A stretch of DNA of 44,288 bases from Oscillospiraceae bacterium (GCA_902774035.1 CACYHA010000017.1:1-44288), one strand, 5' to 3'; positions 33,883 to 43,963 are shown, counted from the first letter of the stretch. Notes: a model not told the origin generated them from the letters alone. A program made the numbers and translations.

Positions 33883-35715
33883 TTATTCGGCAATCGAAGT
33901 GTACATGAAGTACTTATAGCCGAGCGGGTTCGAGAAGAAGCCCTGAACATTCTTGTTGATCATGAACAGATCGGTGTAGAAGTACAGCGGGCAGATGCAG
34001 CCGGTCGCCATGAGCATATCCTCGGCAACGTGCATCAGCTTGTAGCGCAGCTCGGTATCGGTGCAGGTCTTGATCTTCGCGATCAGCAAATCGTAGGTCT
34101 CAGCCCAAGTACCGTTCTCCACGGTGATGTCCACGCCGTAGGGGGTCAAATCCATGCTGTAGTGCTTGAGATCCTTGTTGGCGCCCTTGCCGAACTGGAC
34201 GTCGTTGTTGCCGGAGCCGGAGGTCCACATATCAAGGAAGCTGATGGGATCGTTGTAGTCTGCGAGCCAGCCGTTGCGGGCGATGGAGAAATCGCCCTGC
34301 TTGCGGGTGTTCAGGAAGGTGTTCCACTCCTGGTTCTCAAGGGTGATCTTGATACCCACGCCGTCGAGCGCGCTCTGCAGGTATTCACCGATGGCCTTGT
34401 GGTTTTCATTGGTGTTGTAGAGGTAGGTCAAAGTCGGGAAGTTGGTGAACTTGCCGGTCGCTTCGTCATAGTCATAGTACTTCTTCAACGTTTCAATGGC
34501 GGTGTCGTAGTTGCTCTGGACAGCGTCGGCGGAAACGTCATAGTAACCGTCAAAGTCGCTGCTGGTGCCGGCGTTCTTATAGAACTCGGAATTGTCGGCG
34601 TCCGTCAGACCCATGGCCACGAAGGAGGAAGCCGGAACTTCGCCGCCCTTAGAGATCTCTTCCACAATATAGTTGCGGTCGAACAGCAGGCTGATGGCGG
34701 AACGGATCTCTTCTCTGGCGGTTTCAGCGTCTTCCACTTCGGCGCCGGCGGGCAGGATGTCCTCGTTGATGTTCCAGCAGACATAGTAAGTACCGATCTG
34801 GCCGGTGACTTTGAACTCGTCGGGATAGTTGGCCTTCAGGTTGGCGATCTCGTTGGTCGGCACGTCGTCGATCAGCTGCCAGTCGCCGTTCTGGAAGTTG
34901 GCAAGCATGTTGTTTGCATCATCGGACAGATAGAAGTTGATCTTCTTCATGGTGATGGAGTCCGCATCGATGAAGCTGTCGTTTTTCTCCAGGGTGATCA
35001 CGCTGTTGTGGCTCCATGCGGTCATCTTGTACGGACCGTTGGAAATCAGCGTTGCGGGCTCGTTTGCCCAGGCTTCGTTGGCGACCACATCCTCACGCAC
35101 GGGGAAGTAGGTCGGGAAAGCAAGCAGCTCGTTCCAATAGGGGACGTCGGTGGTGAGGGTGACCTCAAGGGTCTTGTCGTCGATCACTTTCGCGTTCAGC
35201 TTCGCATCGGCGGGCGCATCCTCAGCCTGCATGGCTTCGTAGCCGTCCACGATCTCGAACATGTAGCCGTAGTCGGCGGCAAGTTCCTTGGAAGCAGCAC
35301 GGTTCCAAGCAAAGACGAAATCGTTCGCAGTGAGCGGCTGGCCGTCGGACCAGGTCAGGCCGTCGCGCAGCGTGTAGGTGTAGGTGATGGTGCCGTCGTC
35401 ATTCTTGACGCCTTCGGTCAGTGCAGTCGCAGCGTCGGCAACGATCTCAAGGCTGCCATCATCCTTCTGCGCCCATTTTGCAAGGCCGCTGAACAGGTGG
35501 GCGATGAGGGTCGCACCGTCAACAGCGGAGTTGAGCGCGGGGTCAATGTGGTCCGGCTCCGACGCGATGCAGACGTTGATCTGCTCGGTGTTGACGTTTG
35601 CGGGGGTTTCGGTTGCTCCCGTGGGATCGGTCTCGTTGTTTGTGTTGCCGCCGCAGGCTGCAAACAAACCAACGATCATGACCAGCGAGAGCAGGATGGC
35701 GAGTGCTTTTTTCAT
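33883..35715 (-). CDS. oppA: Oligopeptide ABC transporter substrate-binding lipoprotein
   Basis: A 610-residue SBP_bac_5 family lipoprotein that captures peptides outside the cell. A lipoprotein signal peptide ends with the lipobox LFAAC (Cys near residue 21), followed by an Asn/Thr-rich linker. The mature part has the family features ASEPDHIDPALN, YTLRDGLTWSDGQPLTANDFVFAW and NGPYKMTAW. It is the last gene of the opp operon, with GGAGGAAC before the ATG. A hairpin (35741-35755) in the gap may set its mRNA level apart from the other subunits. The symbol is by family; a Dpp-type specificity is possible. Confidence 0.9.
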   Translation of the reverse strand: MKKALAILLSLVMIVGLFAACGGNTNNETDPTGATETPANVNTEQINVCIASEPDHIDPALNSAVDGATLIAHLFSGLAKWAQKDDGSLEIVADAATALTEGVKNDDGTITYTYTLRDGLTWSDGQPLTANDFVFAWNRAASKELAADYGYMFEIVDGYEAMQAEDAPADAKLNAKVIDDKTLEVTLTTDVPYWNELLAFPTYFPVREDVVANEAWANEPATLISNGPYKMTAWSHNSVITLEKNDSFIDADSITMKKINFYLSDDANNMLANFQNGDWQLIDDVPTNEIANLKANYPDEFKVTGQIGTYYVCWNINEDILPAGAEVEDAETAREEIRSAISLLFDRNYIVEEISKGGEVPASSFVAMGLTDADNSEFYKNAGTSSDFDGYYDVSADAVQSNYDTAIETLKKYYDYDEATGKFTNFPTLTYLYNTNENHKAIGEYLQSALDGVGIKITLENQEWNTFLNTRKQGDFSIARNGWLADYNDPISFLDMWTSGSGNNDVQFGKGANKDLKHYSMDLTPYGVDITVENGTWAETYDLLIAKIKTCTDTELRYKLMHVAEDMLMATGCICPLYFYTDLFMINKNVQGFFSNPLGYKYFMYTSIAE

Positions 35716-35740
35716 GGTGGATGTTCCTCCTTTAATTTTT

Positions 35741-35755
35741 ACCTGCTAAGCAGGT
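35741..35755 (-). terminator. Small hairpin between oppF and oppA
   Basis: ACCTGC-TAA-GCAGGT, followed on the minus strand by AAAAATTAAAGGAGG. Without a T-run it is more likely an RNA-stability element protecting the binding-protein message. Confidence 0.45.
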
Positions 35756-35763
35756 GAATTTAT

Positions 35764-36753
35764 TCAGTCGTTGATTTCCGCGGTGCGGTGGCAGGCCACG
35801 AAATGTCCTGCGGAAACCTCTTTGAATTCCGGCATACTTTCGGCGCACTTGTCGCAGGCGTACTGGCAGCGGGTGCGGAACGGACAGCCGGAGGGGGCGT
35901 TCAGCGGCGAGGGAATGTCGCCCTTGAGCGCGATGCGCACGTTGGCGCGGGCGATCTTCGGATCGGGCACAGGCACAGCCGAGATCAGCGATTTGGAATA
36001 GGGATGCAGCGGGTGGTCATAGATCTCCTTCGCGTTCGCAAGCTCGACCATTTTGCCGAGATACATCACGGCGATGCGGTCGCTGATATGGCGGACAACC
36101 AGCAGATCGTGGGCGATGAACAGATAGGTCAGGCCGAGTTTGTCCTGCAGCTCGTCGAACATGTTGATGACCTGCGCCTGAATGGAAACGTCCAATGCGG
36201 AGACCGGCTCGTCGCAGACGATAAACTCAGGATCCACGGCGAGGGACCGGGCGATGCCGATGCGCTGACGCTGGCCGCCGGAAAACTCGTGGGCGTAGCG
36301 CGAGGCGTGTTCGCTGTTGAGACCGACATAGTTCATCAGCTCCAGCACACGCTCCCGGCGCTCCTCCTTTGTTTTGCAGAGGTCATGCACATCCAGCGGC
36401 TCCGCAATGATGTCGGAGACCGTCATACGCGGGTTCAGCGAGGAGTAGGGATCCTGAAAAACCATGGTCGCCTTGGTGCGGAACTCCTTGAGGTCGCGTT
36501 TGGTCTTTACCGGTTTTCCGTCGTAATAGATCTCGCCGCCCGTCGGCTTGTATAGCTGCAGGATCGTGCGGCCGACGGTGGTCTTTCCGCAGCCGGATTC
36601 GCCGACAAGACCGAGGGTCTCGCCTTTGTTGATGAAGAAGGACACGTCGTCCACGGCTTTGAGCGGCTTCGTCTGGAAGGCGCCGACGGTGATGTTGAAA
36701 TACTTTTTCAGGTGGCGGATATCCACCAACGGGGCATTCTTTGTTTCAGCCAT
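35764..36753 (-). CDS. oppF: Oligopeptide ABC transporter ATP-binding protein OppF
   Basis: A 329-residue ATPase. Walker A GESGCGKT, signature [10 protein letters not shown], Walker [13 protein letters not shown], and the C-terminal Cys-rich oligopeptide/dipeptide domain ([14 protein letters not shown]) that holds an iron-sulfur cluster in some homologues. The ATG at 36753 is 2 bp past oppD and has GGGAGGAG upstream; a GTG two codons earlier is too close to that site. Confidence 0.93.
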   Translation of the reverse strand: MAETKNAPLVDIRHLKKYFNITVGAFQTKPLKAVDDVSFFINKGETLGLVGESGCGKTTVGRTILQLYKPTGGEIYYDGKPVKTKRDLKEFRTKATMVFQDPYSSLNPRMTVSDIIAEPLDVHDLCKTKEERRERVLELMNYVGLNSEHASRYAHEFSGGQRQRIGIARSLAVDPEFIVCDEPVSALDVSIQAQVINMFDELQDKLGLTYLFIAHDLLVVRHISDRIAVMYLGKMVELANAKEIYDHPLHPYSKSLISAVPVPDPKIARANVRIALKGDIPSPLNAPSGCPFRTRCQYACDKCAESMPEFKEVSAGHFVACHRTAEIND

Positions 36754-36755
36754 GC

Positions 36756-37757
<1,002 letters not shown>

Positions 37758-37770
37758 TTCGGCACCCCCC

Positions 37771-38829
37771 TTACGCGTTCAGCTTCGGATCGAAGGCGTC
37801 GCGCAGTCCGTCGCCGAAAAGGTTCAGCGAAAGCACGATCAGCGAGATCACGATGGCGGGAATCACAAGGCGGTAGGGATAGGAGGTGATGCCGTTGAGG
37901 GCATCCGAAGCCAGCGAACCGAGCGACGGCATGGGCGCGTTGACGCCGAGGCCGAGGAAGGAAAGATAGCTTTCGGTAAAGATCGCATTCGGAATTTGCA
38001 GAGCCGTGGAGATGATGACCACGGAGATGCAGTTCGGGATCAGATGCTTGCGGATGATCCAGCCGCTTTTTGCGCCGGTCGCCTGGGCAGCAAGCACATA
38101 TTCCTGCTCGCGCAGCGAGAGGATCTGGCCGCGGATCAGGCGCGACATGGAGACCCAGTACAGCAGACCGAACACAATGAACAGACTGATGATGTTTGAG
38201 CCGATCTTGGCGAGCACCGTGCCCTCGATGACCGGGGTCAGCGTTTGCCGCAGCACAGCCGCCAGCAGGATCACCATTAGCATATCCGGCAGCGAATAGA
38301 TGATATCCACAATGCGCATGATGATCAGATCGACCTTGCCGCCGATATATCCGGCGACGGAGCCGACCAGAATGCCGATGATCAGCACGATGATGCTCGC
38401 AAAGAAGCCGACGGACAGCGAGATGCGCGTGCCGTAGACGATGCGGATAAAGTAATCGCGCCCGGAGGAGTCTGTGCCGAACAGATGGGGAAAGACCTTT
38501 TCGCCGGCGTCAATCTTCGCCTGCTCGGTGCGCCCGTAGTGCATCGGGGCAAGGTTGTTATAAGAGGAATCCACCGGACGGCCCGGGGTCACGCCGAGCA
38601 TCTGCTCGTAGCCGTAGGGCCAGAAGATGGGGATAAAGATTGCGGAAAGCGTGATCACAACGATGATGATGAAGCTGACCAGCGCCACGCGGTTCTTCAC
38701 CAGACGCTTCACACCGTCACGGAAAAAGGTAGTGGAGGGGCGCATCTGCACCATATAGGCTTTTTCGTCCTCGGTGGCCGGAAGAAAACTGTCCAGGTTC
38801 ACCTGCATGGAAAACGGAGTCTTTTTCAT
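37771..38829 (-). CDS. oppC: Oligopeptide ABC transporter permease OppC
   Basis: A 352-residue permease. A cytoplasmic N-terminus of about 45 residues precedes the first helix; a large extracytoplasmic loop (about 70-125, HLFGTDSSGRDYFIRIVYGTR) is typical of OppC/DppC. Six membrane helices and the EAA-loop region (EYVLAAQATGAKSGWIIRKH) are visible. GGGAGGAAG precedes the ATG. Confidence 0.93.
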   Translation of the reverse strand: MKKTPFSMQVNLDSFLPATEDEKAYMVQMRPSTTFFRDGVKRLVKNRVALVSFIIIVVITLSAIFIPIFWPYGYEQMLGVTPGRPVDSSYNNLAPMHYGRTEQAKIDAGEKVFPHLFGTDSSGRDYFIRIVYGTRISLSVGFFASIIVLIIGILVGSVAGYIGGKVDLIIMRIVDIIYSLPDMLMVILLAAVLRQTLTPVIEGTVLAKIGSNIISLFIVFGLLYWVSMSRLIRGQILSLREQEYVLAAQATGAKSGWIIRKHLIPNCISVVIISTALQIPNAIFTESYLSFLGLGVNAPMPSLGSLASDALNGITSYPYRLVIPAIVISLIVLSLNLFGDGLRDAFDPKLNA

Positions 38830-38846
38830 GTTTGCTTCCTCCCCCC

Positions 38847-39776
38847 TCAGTCAAATTTGATGCGCGGATCAACGACCTTATACAGAATGTCGCTGACCAT
38901 GTTCATCACGACGATCAAAATCGCGAGAATGATGGTCGTCCCCATGATCATCGGGTAATCGCGGTTGATGATGCACTGCACAAAAGCGCGGCCGATGCCG
39001 GGCACGGCAAAGATCTGTTCCACCACGATGGAGCCCGTAACGATGTAGGCGATCATTGGGCCGAAGTAGGTAATGACCGGGATCAGCGAATTCTTCATCG
39101 CGTGGCCGAAGATGATCTTCCACTTGGAAACGCCCTTGGCGCGGGCGGTGCGAATATAATCCTGACCGAGCACATCCAGCATGGAGGAGCGGGTCAGCCG
39201 GGTGATATACGCCATCGGATACAGCGACAGCGTGATGATGGGCAGCACCAGACCGCCGCTTGTTGCGCCGTTGCCCGGGAACCACTTCAGCTTTACCACA
39301 AAGGCGATCAGCAGCAGCGCCCCCATGATAAACGAGGGCATCGACACAAACGCGGTCGTGATGACCATGATGCATTTGTCAATGAACTTGTTGCGCCGCA
39401 GCGCCGCCACAGCGCCCAGCACCACGCCGATGATCAGCGCAATGAAAGCGGCGATCAGACCGAGCTTTGCGCTGGTTTTCATGCCGTCGGCGATCACGTC
39501 GATGACCATGCGTCCGCGCTGCTTGATGGAAGGACCGAAATCGAACCGTGTGACAATGTCCTTGAGATAGGTGAAATACTGGGTCATCAACGGCTTATCC
39601 ATGCCGTACTTTGCCTCCAGCGTTTTCATCGCGGATTCGGAAAGCGCCTTTTCTCCGAGAAACGGACCGCCCGGCACGGCGTGCATCACAAAAAACGTGA
39701 CAGTAATGACGACCCAGACCGTCAACAGCGCCAAACCGATCCGTTTCAGGATGTACATGATGTTTTTGGAATTCAT
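38847..39776 (-). CDS. oppB: Oligopeptide ABC transporter permease OppB
   Basis: A 309-residue permease, first gene of the operon. Six helices, N-terminal helix MYILKRIGLALLTVWVVITV, and the EAA-loop signature YIRTARAKGVSKWKIIFGHA. Order oppB-C-D-F-A places the binding protein last; in many bacteria it is first. GGTGGA lies 11 bases upstream of the start. Confidence 0.93.
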   Translation of the reverse strand: MNSKNIMYILKRIGLALLTVWVVITVTFFVMHAVPGGPFLGEKALSESAMKTLEAKYGMDKPLMTQYFTYLKDIVTRFDFGPSIKQRGRMVIDVIADGMKTSAKLGLIAAFIALIIGVVLGAVAALRRNKFIDKCIMVITTAFVSMPSFIMGALLLIAFVVKLKWFPGNGATSGGLVLPIITLSLYPMAYITRLTRSSMLDVLGQDYIRTARAKGVSKWKIIFGHAMKNSLIPVITYFGPMIAYIVTGSIVVEQIFAVPGIGRAFVQCIINRDYPMIMGTTIILAILIVVMNMVSDILYKVVDPRIKFD

Positions 39777-39868
39777 AGGTTTTTATCCACCTTGTCTCTG
39801 CCCTGCCCCTCAAAAGCTGCCGCCGGAAAACCGTCGGCCGGCAAACAAAGGCAGATCGTATTTTTATT

Positions 39869-39898
39869 ATTATAGCGCTTTTCCCGAAGGATTGTCAA
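39869..39898 (-). promoter_or_regulatory. Promoter of the opp operon
   Basis: Minus strand: perfect -35 TTGACA (39893-39898), 18 bp, perfect -10 TATAAT (39869-39874). The leader is about 85 nt. Confidence 0.85.
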
Positions 39899-39910
39899 GT
39901 TTCTGCAGAG

Positions 39911-39943
39911 ATTTGTCGCAGATTTCGCAAAAGTGCGACAAAT
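39911..39943. promoter_or_regulatory. Inverted repeat upstream of the opp promoter
   Basis: ATTTGTCGCA and TGCGACAAAT are perfect 10-bp arms, 13 bp apart, and lie 13-45 bp upstream of the -35 element. A further half-site GCGACAA is at 39951-39957. This fits an activator or repressor site; I do not recognise the motif. Confidence 0.55.
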
Positions 39944-40374
39944 CGGGGAAGCGACAACTGCGATTTAGCATCCGCTGCCCGACAGCCGACACCCGCCGGG
40001 CCGAACACCGTCTTCGCCGCCGCAAAACGCGACAGCAAACCGCTTTGAAAAAAAGCGTCTCTAAAAACTGCGCACCGCTTGATCGCGTGCGCCTTTCATC
40101 GTCAGATCGCCCGAATTTTCTTGGAAGTCGAAAGGATTTCCGAGACAAATTTCTGCAATCTGAAAATAAAATCTACATCGCGCTCAAACAACTTGCGTTT
40201 TCAGAGGCGTCCAATACAAAAACGCCGTCGTTTTTGTATATCATTTGTTATGCGTAGGAAGTTTGAATCTTCCGGCCGCATGTTTAAAAAGCACTTTTGG
40301 CTTTGACTATTCGTAACCGATGATTTACTCGATATATGAAGATTCATGCGCAACTGAGTTGAGCATCGATTACC
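39944..40374. other. 430-bp region with no credible gene
   Basis: Frames are open here only by chance: no ribosome binding site or protein-like composition. Base composition moves from GC-rich to AT-rich towards the right. Near the end an imperfect inverted repeat, GTAACCGATG (40313-40322) and CATCGATTAC (40364-40373), follows the transglutaminase-like gene on the minus strand; with a 41-base loop it is a weak terminator candidate. Confidence 0.5.
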
Positions 40375-41373
40375 TTATTTGCAAAACACTTCGAGTATCA
40401 ACCCGGATCCACTAACGCTGTATGAGATTCTGCCGGAAACACCCGAAATAGAAAATACACGCTGATTATCCAATAAATCTCTCATAGCTATGTTCAACTG
40501 GGTCTGTGAACCAAATTTAATTGAAAACTTGCAGTCTCTTGTAAGCTGTTTCTGCGCAATTGCTTTCACAGCATCAAACGAATACCTTTCCACATAAAGT
40601 CCAAAATAGTTGTAGTAGTTGAATCTGCATCCAAGCGCATTCGGAATAAACTGATCCGATAAAAACCTGTGTGTCAACTTTATTTCATTCCAATTGAGAC
40701 AAAAATATTCATGTGACAAATTATCCCGGCTCGAACCGTTGCTGACAACAGGATCATCCCACGTTACATCAATAAAATAGTACCCATCGGACAGCTTGAT
40801 ATAATTCCAGACATGAGACACCTCGCCGGTCAACGCAGAAGATGAACTGCCTCGAACACGACCGCATTCAACACCAAGTTTATTCATCAGCACATGAAAT
40901 GCAGCAGCATAACCAGAACAAACAGCCCGTCCCTGTATCAGACACCCATAAGCGTCAAAGCAGTGCCTGGAGTTGTCGCGATAATCGGTGTGCACCACCA
41001 GATAATCATGCAAGAACAAAATCTGATCATAGATGTTTGAGGATCGCCTCTTTGCCAACGCAATCAACTCTGCAACCTTCGATTCAAACTCGGTTTTTTC
41101 TCTCCTGAGCTGATTCGTTGAAGATGTTTCCCTATACTCCGGCCTGAATTCAACGGAAATCGATGTGCCTCGTGTAATTGTCGTTCCCGCGCTAGACCCT
41201 GACAACCAAAAATACTCGGGATGATCCTCGAATACCGCTTTATATGTCTCAGCAATGCTTTCAAATGAGACTCCGTGAAATTCGCACGAAGTTTGAAATG
41301 ATTCTAATTGGGTTTGCAACTGTTTATATATCGTTTGCATTGAATATGGTAAAGTGTTATATAGCTTTGGCAT
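40375..41373 (-). CDS. Transglutaminase-like protein without signal peptide
   Basis: A 332-residue protein. A transglutaminase core spans about 105-215 with Cys152 (AVCSGYAAAF), His187 (SHVWNYI) and Asp202 (FIDVTWDDP), the full triad. N-terminal 1-100 is helical and unfamiliar; the C-terminal 110 residues include a beta-rich end. Unlike the homologue at 10944 it has no signal peptide or Cys repeats, so a cytoplasmic role is suggested. The start at 41373 is preceded by GAGGAAC; upstream frame (to 41442) runs into the terminator region and is rejected. Codon and base use are more AT-rich than in most of the window, which suggests transfer. Confidence 0.8.
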   Translation of the reverse strand: MPKLYNTLPYSMQTIYKQLQTQLESFQTSCEFHGVSFESIAETYKAVFEDHPEYFWLSGSSAGTTITRGTSISVEFRPEYRETSSTNQLRREKTEFESKVAELIALAKRRSSNIYDQILFLHDYLVVHTDYRDNSRHCFDAYGCLIQGRAVCSGYAAAFHVLMNKLGVECGRVRGSSSSALTGEVSHVWNYIKLSDGYYFIDVTWDDPVVSNGSSRDNLSHEYFCLNWNEIKLTHRFLSDQFIPNALGCRFNYYNYFGLYVERYSFDAVKAIAQKQLTRDCKFSIKFGSQTQLNIAMRDLLDNQRVFSISGVSGRISYSVSGSGLILEVFCK

Positions 41374-41426
41374 GATTTTGTTCCTCTTCTCCATTGGTTT
41401 TTGCGCCGAAAACATATTACACGGAA

Positions 41427-41472
41427 ACAAAAGGCGAAGCATTTCTGCGTCTCGACGTTAAAATGCTTCGCC
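41427..41472 (-). terminator. Terminator of the tandem small-protein pair
   Basis: GGCGAAGCATTT (41433-41444) pairs perfectly with AAATGCTTCGCC (41461-41472). On the minus strand TTTTGTTT follows. It separates the pair from the transglutaminase-like gene. Confidence 0.8.
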
Positions 41473-41544
41473 AAAAATGGTGTTCCATGTTTTCTTTAAA
41501 GCACACCGTTTCTTAATGATCCATAATCTGTACGCTTTGGTCGA

Positions 41545-42000
41545 TTATTTTGAAATGAAATCGCTGATGCTCAAAAATCCTTTGTTGATTGCCAAAAACT
41601 GATCATTGTATTTGTCGACCGTGAAGCCGGAACAAATAATCATATAATTGATCAGTTCTTCGCCGACTCTGCTGTTGCGGAACGACGCCGTCATACGGAA
41701 CGAAACAGAGCCATCCATAATATCGTAATCAAAACTGCCGTCAGCCAATCCGTATGAAGCAAAGCAGGTAGCGATCGCGCCGTCAATCCTTTTGTCTTCG
41801 CTAAACTGAAAAGGAAGTGGAGAAGTAAGACGAATCAGTTCTCGTTCCGGATCGATCCGCAGCACAAAAAACATGGGAAGGTCTTCACCGGCGGTTGAAA
41901 AGTGAATCAATAATTTTTCGTCTTCTCTGGTGAATTTCCAGCCTTTCTTTTCAAGAAAAGAACACATTCTTTCATATAAATCTTTTGCACGAGCATTCAT
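41545..42000 (-). CDS. Small YbjN-like protein, second paralogue
   Basis: A 151-residue soluble protein with an alpha/beta pattern resembling the YbjN family (fold related to type III secretion chaperones; function in Firmicutes unknown). It contains DGSFDYDIMDGSVSFRMTASF, nearly the same as its neighbour's DGSFDFDINDGHLFFRMTSSF. The start at 42000 follows AAGGAGG. Only 13 bp separate it from its paralogue, so they are co-transcribed. Family assignment rests on pattern only. Confidence 0.65.
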   Translation of the reverse strand: MNARAKDLYERMCSFLEKKGWKFTREDEKLLIHFSTAGEDLPMFFVLRIDPERELIRLTSPLPFQFSEDKRIDGAIATCFASYGLADGSFDYDIMDGSVSFRMTASFRNSRVGEELINYMIICSGFTVDKYNDQFLAINKGFLSISDFISK

Positions 42001-42013
42001 GATTTGATCCTCC

Positions 42014-42490
42014 TTACTTCGTTTCGTCTTTGATAAAATCTTCCACTGAAAGCATACCTTTGGCAATCATAAATAGTTTATCGTTATACATATCTATCGT
42101 AACACAGGAACACATCAACATATACGCAAAAACTTCTTTGTCCAAATCGCTTTCGATAAAACTGGATGTCATTCTGAAGAACAAGTGCCCATCGTTGATA
42201 TCAAAGTCAAAACTTCCATCAACAAGTTGATAATTAATCACACTGATCGCCACAGCAACATTCACCCGTTTGTCTTCCGCAACAACAAACGGAAGATGAG
42301 ACAGCAAAACAGACAACTGTCTTTCCGCGTCGATTTCAACAATGATGTCCATCGGCAGATCATCGCCGCGCGCACCACAATTGATTCTCAAATTATCTTC
42401 GTCCTTTTGATAAGTCCAGTCCTGGTCTTCAAGGGCACTGCAAAGAATTTTAAAATTCTTTTTTGCCTGGTTGAGTTTTTCTTCAGTCAT
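42014..42490 (-). CDS. Small YbjN-like protein, first paralogue
   Basis: A 158-residue acidic soluble protein and paralogue of the next gene: similar length and order of segments (N-terminal helix, WTYQKDEDNLRI, AEDKRVNVAVAIS, DGSFDFDINDG, CVTIDMYNDKLFMIAKG). The two products share roughly a third of residues by eye, so the duplication is not recent. They may form a heterodimer. AAAGGAG precedes the ATG, and a consensus promoter lies about 80 bp upstream. Confidence 0.65.
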   Translation of the reverse strand: MTEEKLNQAKKNFKILCSALEDQDWTYQKDEDNLRINCGARGDDLPMDIIVEIDAERQLSVLLSHLPFVVAEDKRVNVAVAISVINYQLVDGSFDFDINDGHLFFRMTSSFIESDLDKEVFAYMLMCSCVTIDMYNDKLFMIAKGMLSVEDFIKDETK

Positions 42491-42567
42491 TGTACTTCTC
42501 CTTTATTAATCTTTTTCCAGAAGAACTTTGCTTAGAAATCTTTAAGCGCGGAACCTCTTCTCTTAAG

Positions 42568-42596
42568 ATTATATAAAAATAACCTCTATCTGTCAA
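42568..42596 (-). promoter_or_regulatory. Consensus promoter of the YbjN-like pair
   Basis: Minus strand: TTGACA (42591-42596), exactly 17 bp, TATAAT (42568-42573). This is the only fully consensus sigma-A promoter with ideal spacing in the window; the leader is about 70 nt. Confidence 0.85.
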
Positions 42597-42619
42597 TATA
42601 ACGATTTAAAAAAAAGGCA

Positions 42620-42655
42620 AAAATCAAAACCGCCGGCTGTCAGAAACAACCGGCG
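42620..42655 (-). terminator. Terminator of the XRE-membrane gene
   Basis: CGCCGG-x-TGT and ACA-x-CCGGCG (42631-42655) form a hairpin with one mismatch, followed on the minus strand by TTTTGATTTTT. Confidence 0.65.
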
Positions 42656-42729
42656 AAATGCGCCCTTTTCGGCGCAAAGAATGTGCAGAGCCGCAATGGG
42701 TTGAAAAATGCGCGCTGTGCTTCAGGCCG

Positions 42730-43740
42730 TTATTTTTCCCCGCTCTTGCGCACTGCGGAAAAAATCGCAAACACCGCGCCGTAAAGAACGCCGGCCACGG
42801 GCCAGACGATCCAGCTTTGCTGCCAGTCTCCGGTGATGAAGCTGTAGGCAAGGTAGCCGGCGGTCACAACGCCCCAATAAACCGCAGACAGGGTTTGACT
42901 GCCCTTTTGCTGCGCCTTGTTGGCTCGGGAATAATCACCTTCCTCCAGAAGGATCGAACAGCTTCCCCTGCGGATCGCCGCGCGGACGATCAGCCATACG
43001 CCGAGGGCGACAATAACCAGAAGCAGGGACACCGCAATACCATAGCGCAGTGTCTCGGCGGTCTCCCCCGCTTCCGGCAGAATCATCGCCGCGAAAATCG
43101 GGACAGCCGAGAGCACGCACAACACGATTCCGCACACAAGCTGCGCGACAAAAGCGCCCTGTTCGCGATCCCGGCGCTCACGCACAAAGCCGTCCACGCC
43201 GTATTCGGTCTCAATGCTCTCGGTGCTGAGATATTCGAACTGCTTGCCGCCGATGCCGGAAACCACAAACAGTGCAACCGCTCCGCCGACCGACAAAATC
43301 AGAACGAGAAGACCGATGCCGGCGGCCGCCTGCTCGGTGATCGCAAAGCTCCCGCTTTCCTGAAGCGTGCCAAGCAAAATCAAAACGACCGGAGAGAGAA
43401 TGCACAACAGCACACCCAGCGAGATCCTGCGTGCAATCGTGTCGCGATACTGCAAAAACGCCTGCGCCTGCGCTAGCGACACACGCTTCAGTGAAACGTC
43501 CGTATCCTCCGGCGGCAAGGCGCCGCGCTGCGGATCCTCCTCCAGCTCGTCCTTTAACAAATAATCCGTGGAAACCCCGAAAATCTCGGACAACAACAAG
43601 ATCCGATTCATATCCGGCACAGACTGCGCACTCTCCCATTTTGAAACCGACTGGCGGCTGACATCCAGCTTATCTGCAAGCTCCTCCTGAGACCAGCCGC
43701 TTTTCTTTCTGAGTTCCATGATCTTATCCGCGAGAATCAT
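42730..43740 (-). CDS. XRE-family regulator fused to a six-helix membrane domain
   Basis: A 336-residue protein. Residues 1-60 are a Cro/C1-type helix-turn-helix (ADKIMELRKKSGWSQEELAD, SRQSVSKWES). A short acidic linker follows, then about six membrane helices between 110 and 330. This HTH-plus-membrane arrangement is frequent in Firmicutes and may respond to a membrane signal. The start at 43740 is used because GGAAAGGGG lies 7 bases upstream; an ATG two codons earlier is too close. It probably regulates itself, since CGGTTGC half-sites flank its promoter. Confidence 0.85.
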   Translation of the reverse strand: MILADKIMELRKKSGWSQEELADKLDVSRQSVSKWESAQSVPDMNRILLLSEIFGVSTDYLLKDELEEDPQRGALPPEDTDVSLKRVSLAQAQAFLQYRDTIARRISLGVLLCILSPVVLILLGTLQESGSFAITEQAAAGIGLLVLILSVGGAVALFVVSGIGGKQFEYLSTESIETEYGVDGFVRERRDREQGAFVAQLVCGIVLCVLSAVPIFAAMILPEAGETAETLRYGIAVSLLLVIVALGVWLIVRAAIRRGSCSILLEEGDYSRANKAQQKGSQTLSAVYWGVVTAGYLAYSFITGDWQQSWIVWPVAGVLYGAVFAIFSAVRKSGEK

Positions 43741-43841
43741 TTTCATACCCCTTTCCGTTGATACCCGTTTTCGGAAAACAACGCGTCCGTTCTGCGGCTT
43801 CAACCCGCAATCGGCACATCGCTGCCTTCGATCACGGGTCT

Positions 43842-43870
43842 ATCATAGCACATTTTACGGTTGCAGACAA
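43842..43870 (-). promoter_or_regulatory. Promoter of the XRE-membrane gene
   Basis: Minus strand: -35 TTGTCT (43865-43870), 17 bp, -10 TATGAT (43842-43847) with TGC before it. Confidence 0.7.
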
Positions 43871-43906
43871 GGGTGTGCACTTTGAAATTTCGCAACCGGC
43901 GGTTGC
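43858..43906. promoter_or_regulatory. Candidate operator sites (CGGTTGC half-sites)
   Basis: GCAACCG-G-CGGTTGC is a perfect 7-bp inverted repeat (43892-43906). A third CGGTTGC lies at 43858-43864 inside the -35/-10 spacer. The layout suits autorepression by the XRE protein; this is inference. Confidence 0.4.
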
Positions 43907-43934
43907 AAAAGGAAAAATTCGGCCGGAAGGGTGA

Positions 43935-43963
43935 AACAAAAACGACCCGCAGCTGCGGATCGT
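43935..43963 (-). terminator. Terminator past the tRNA-Asn fragment
   Basis: Minus strand: a hairpin around CCGCAGCTGCGG (43942-43963), followed by TTTTTGTTT. Confidence 0.7.

Noticed and set aside
40079-40306. 75-codon frame in the opp upstream region
   Set aside because: No ribosome binding site, no homologous pattern, and composition typical of non-coding DNA.
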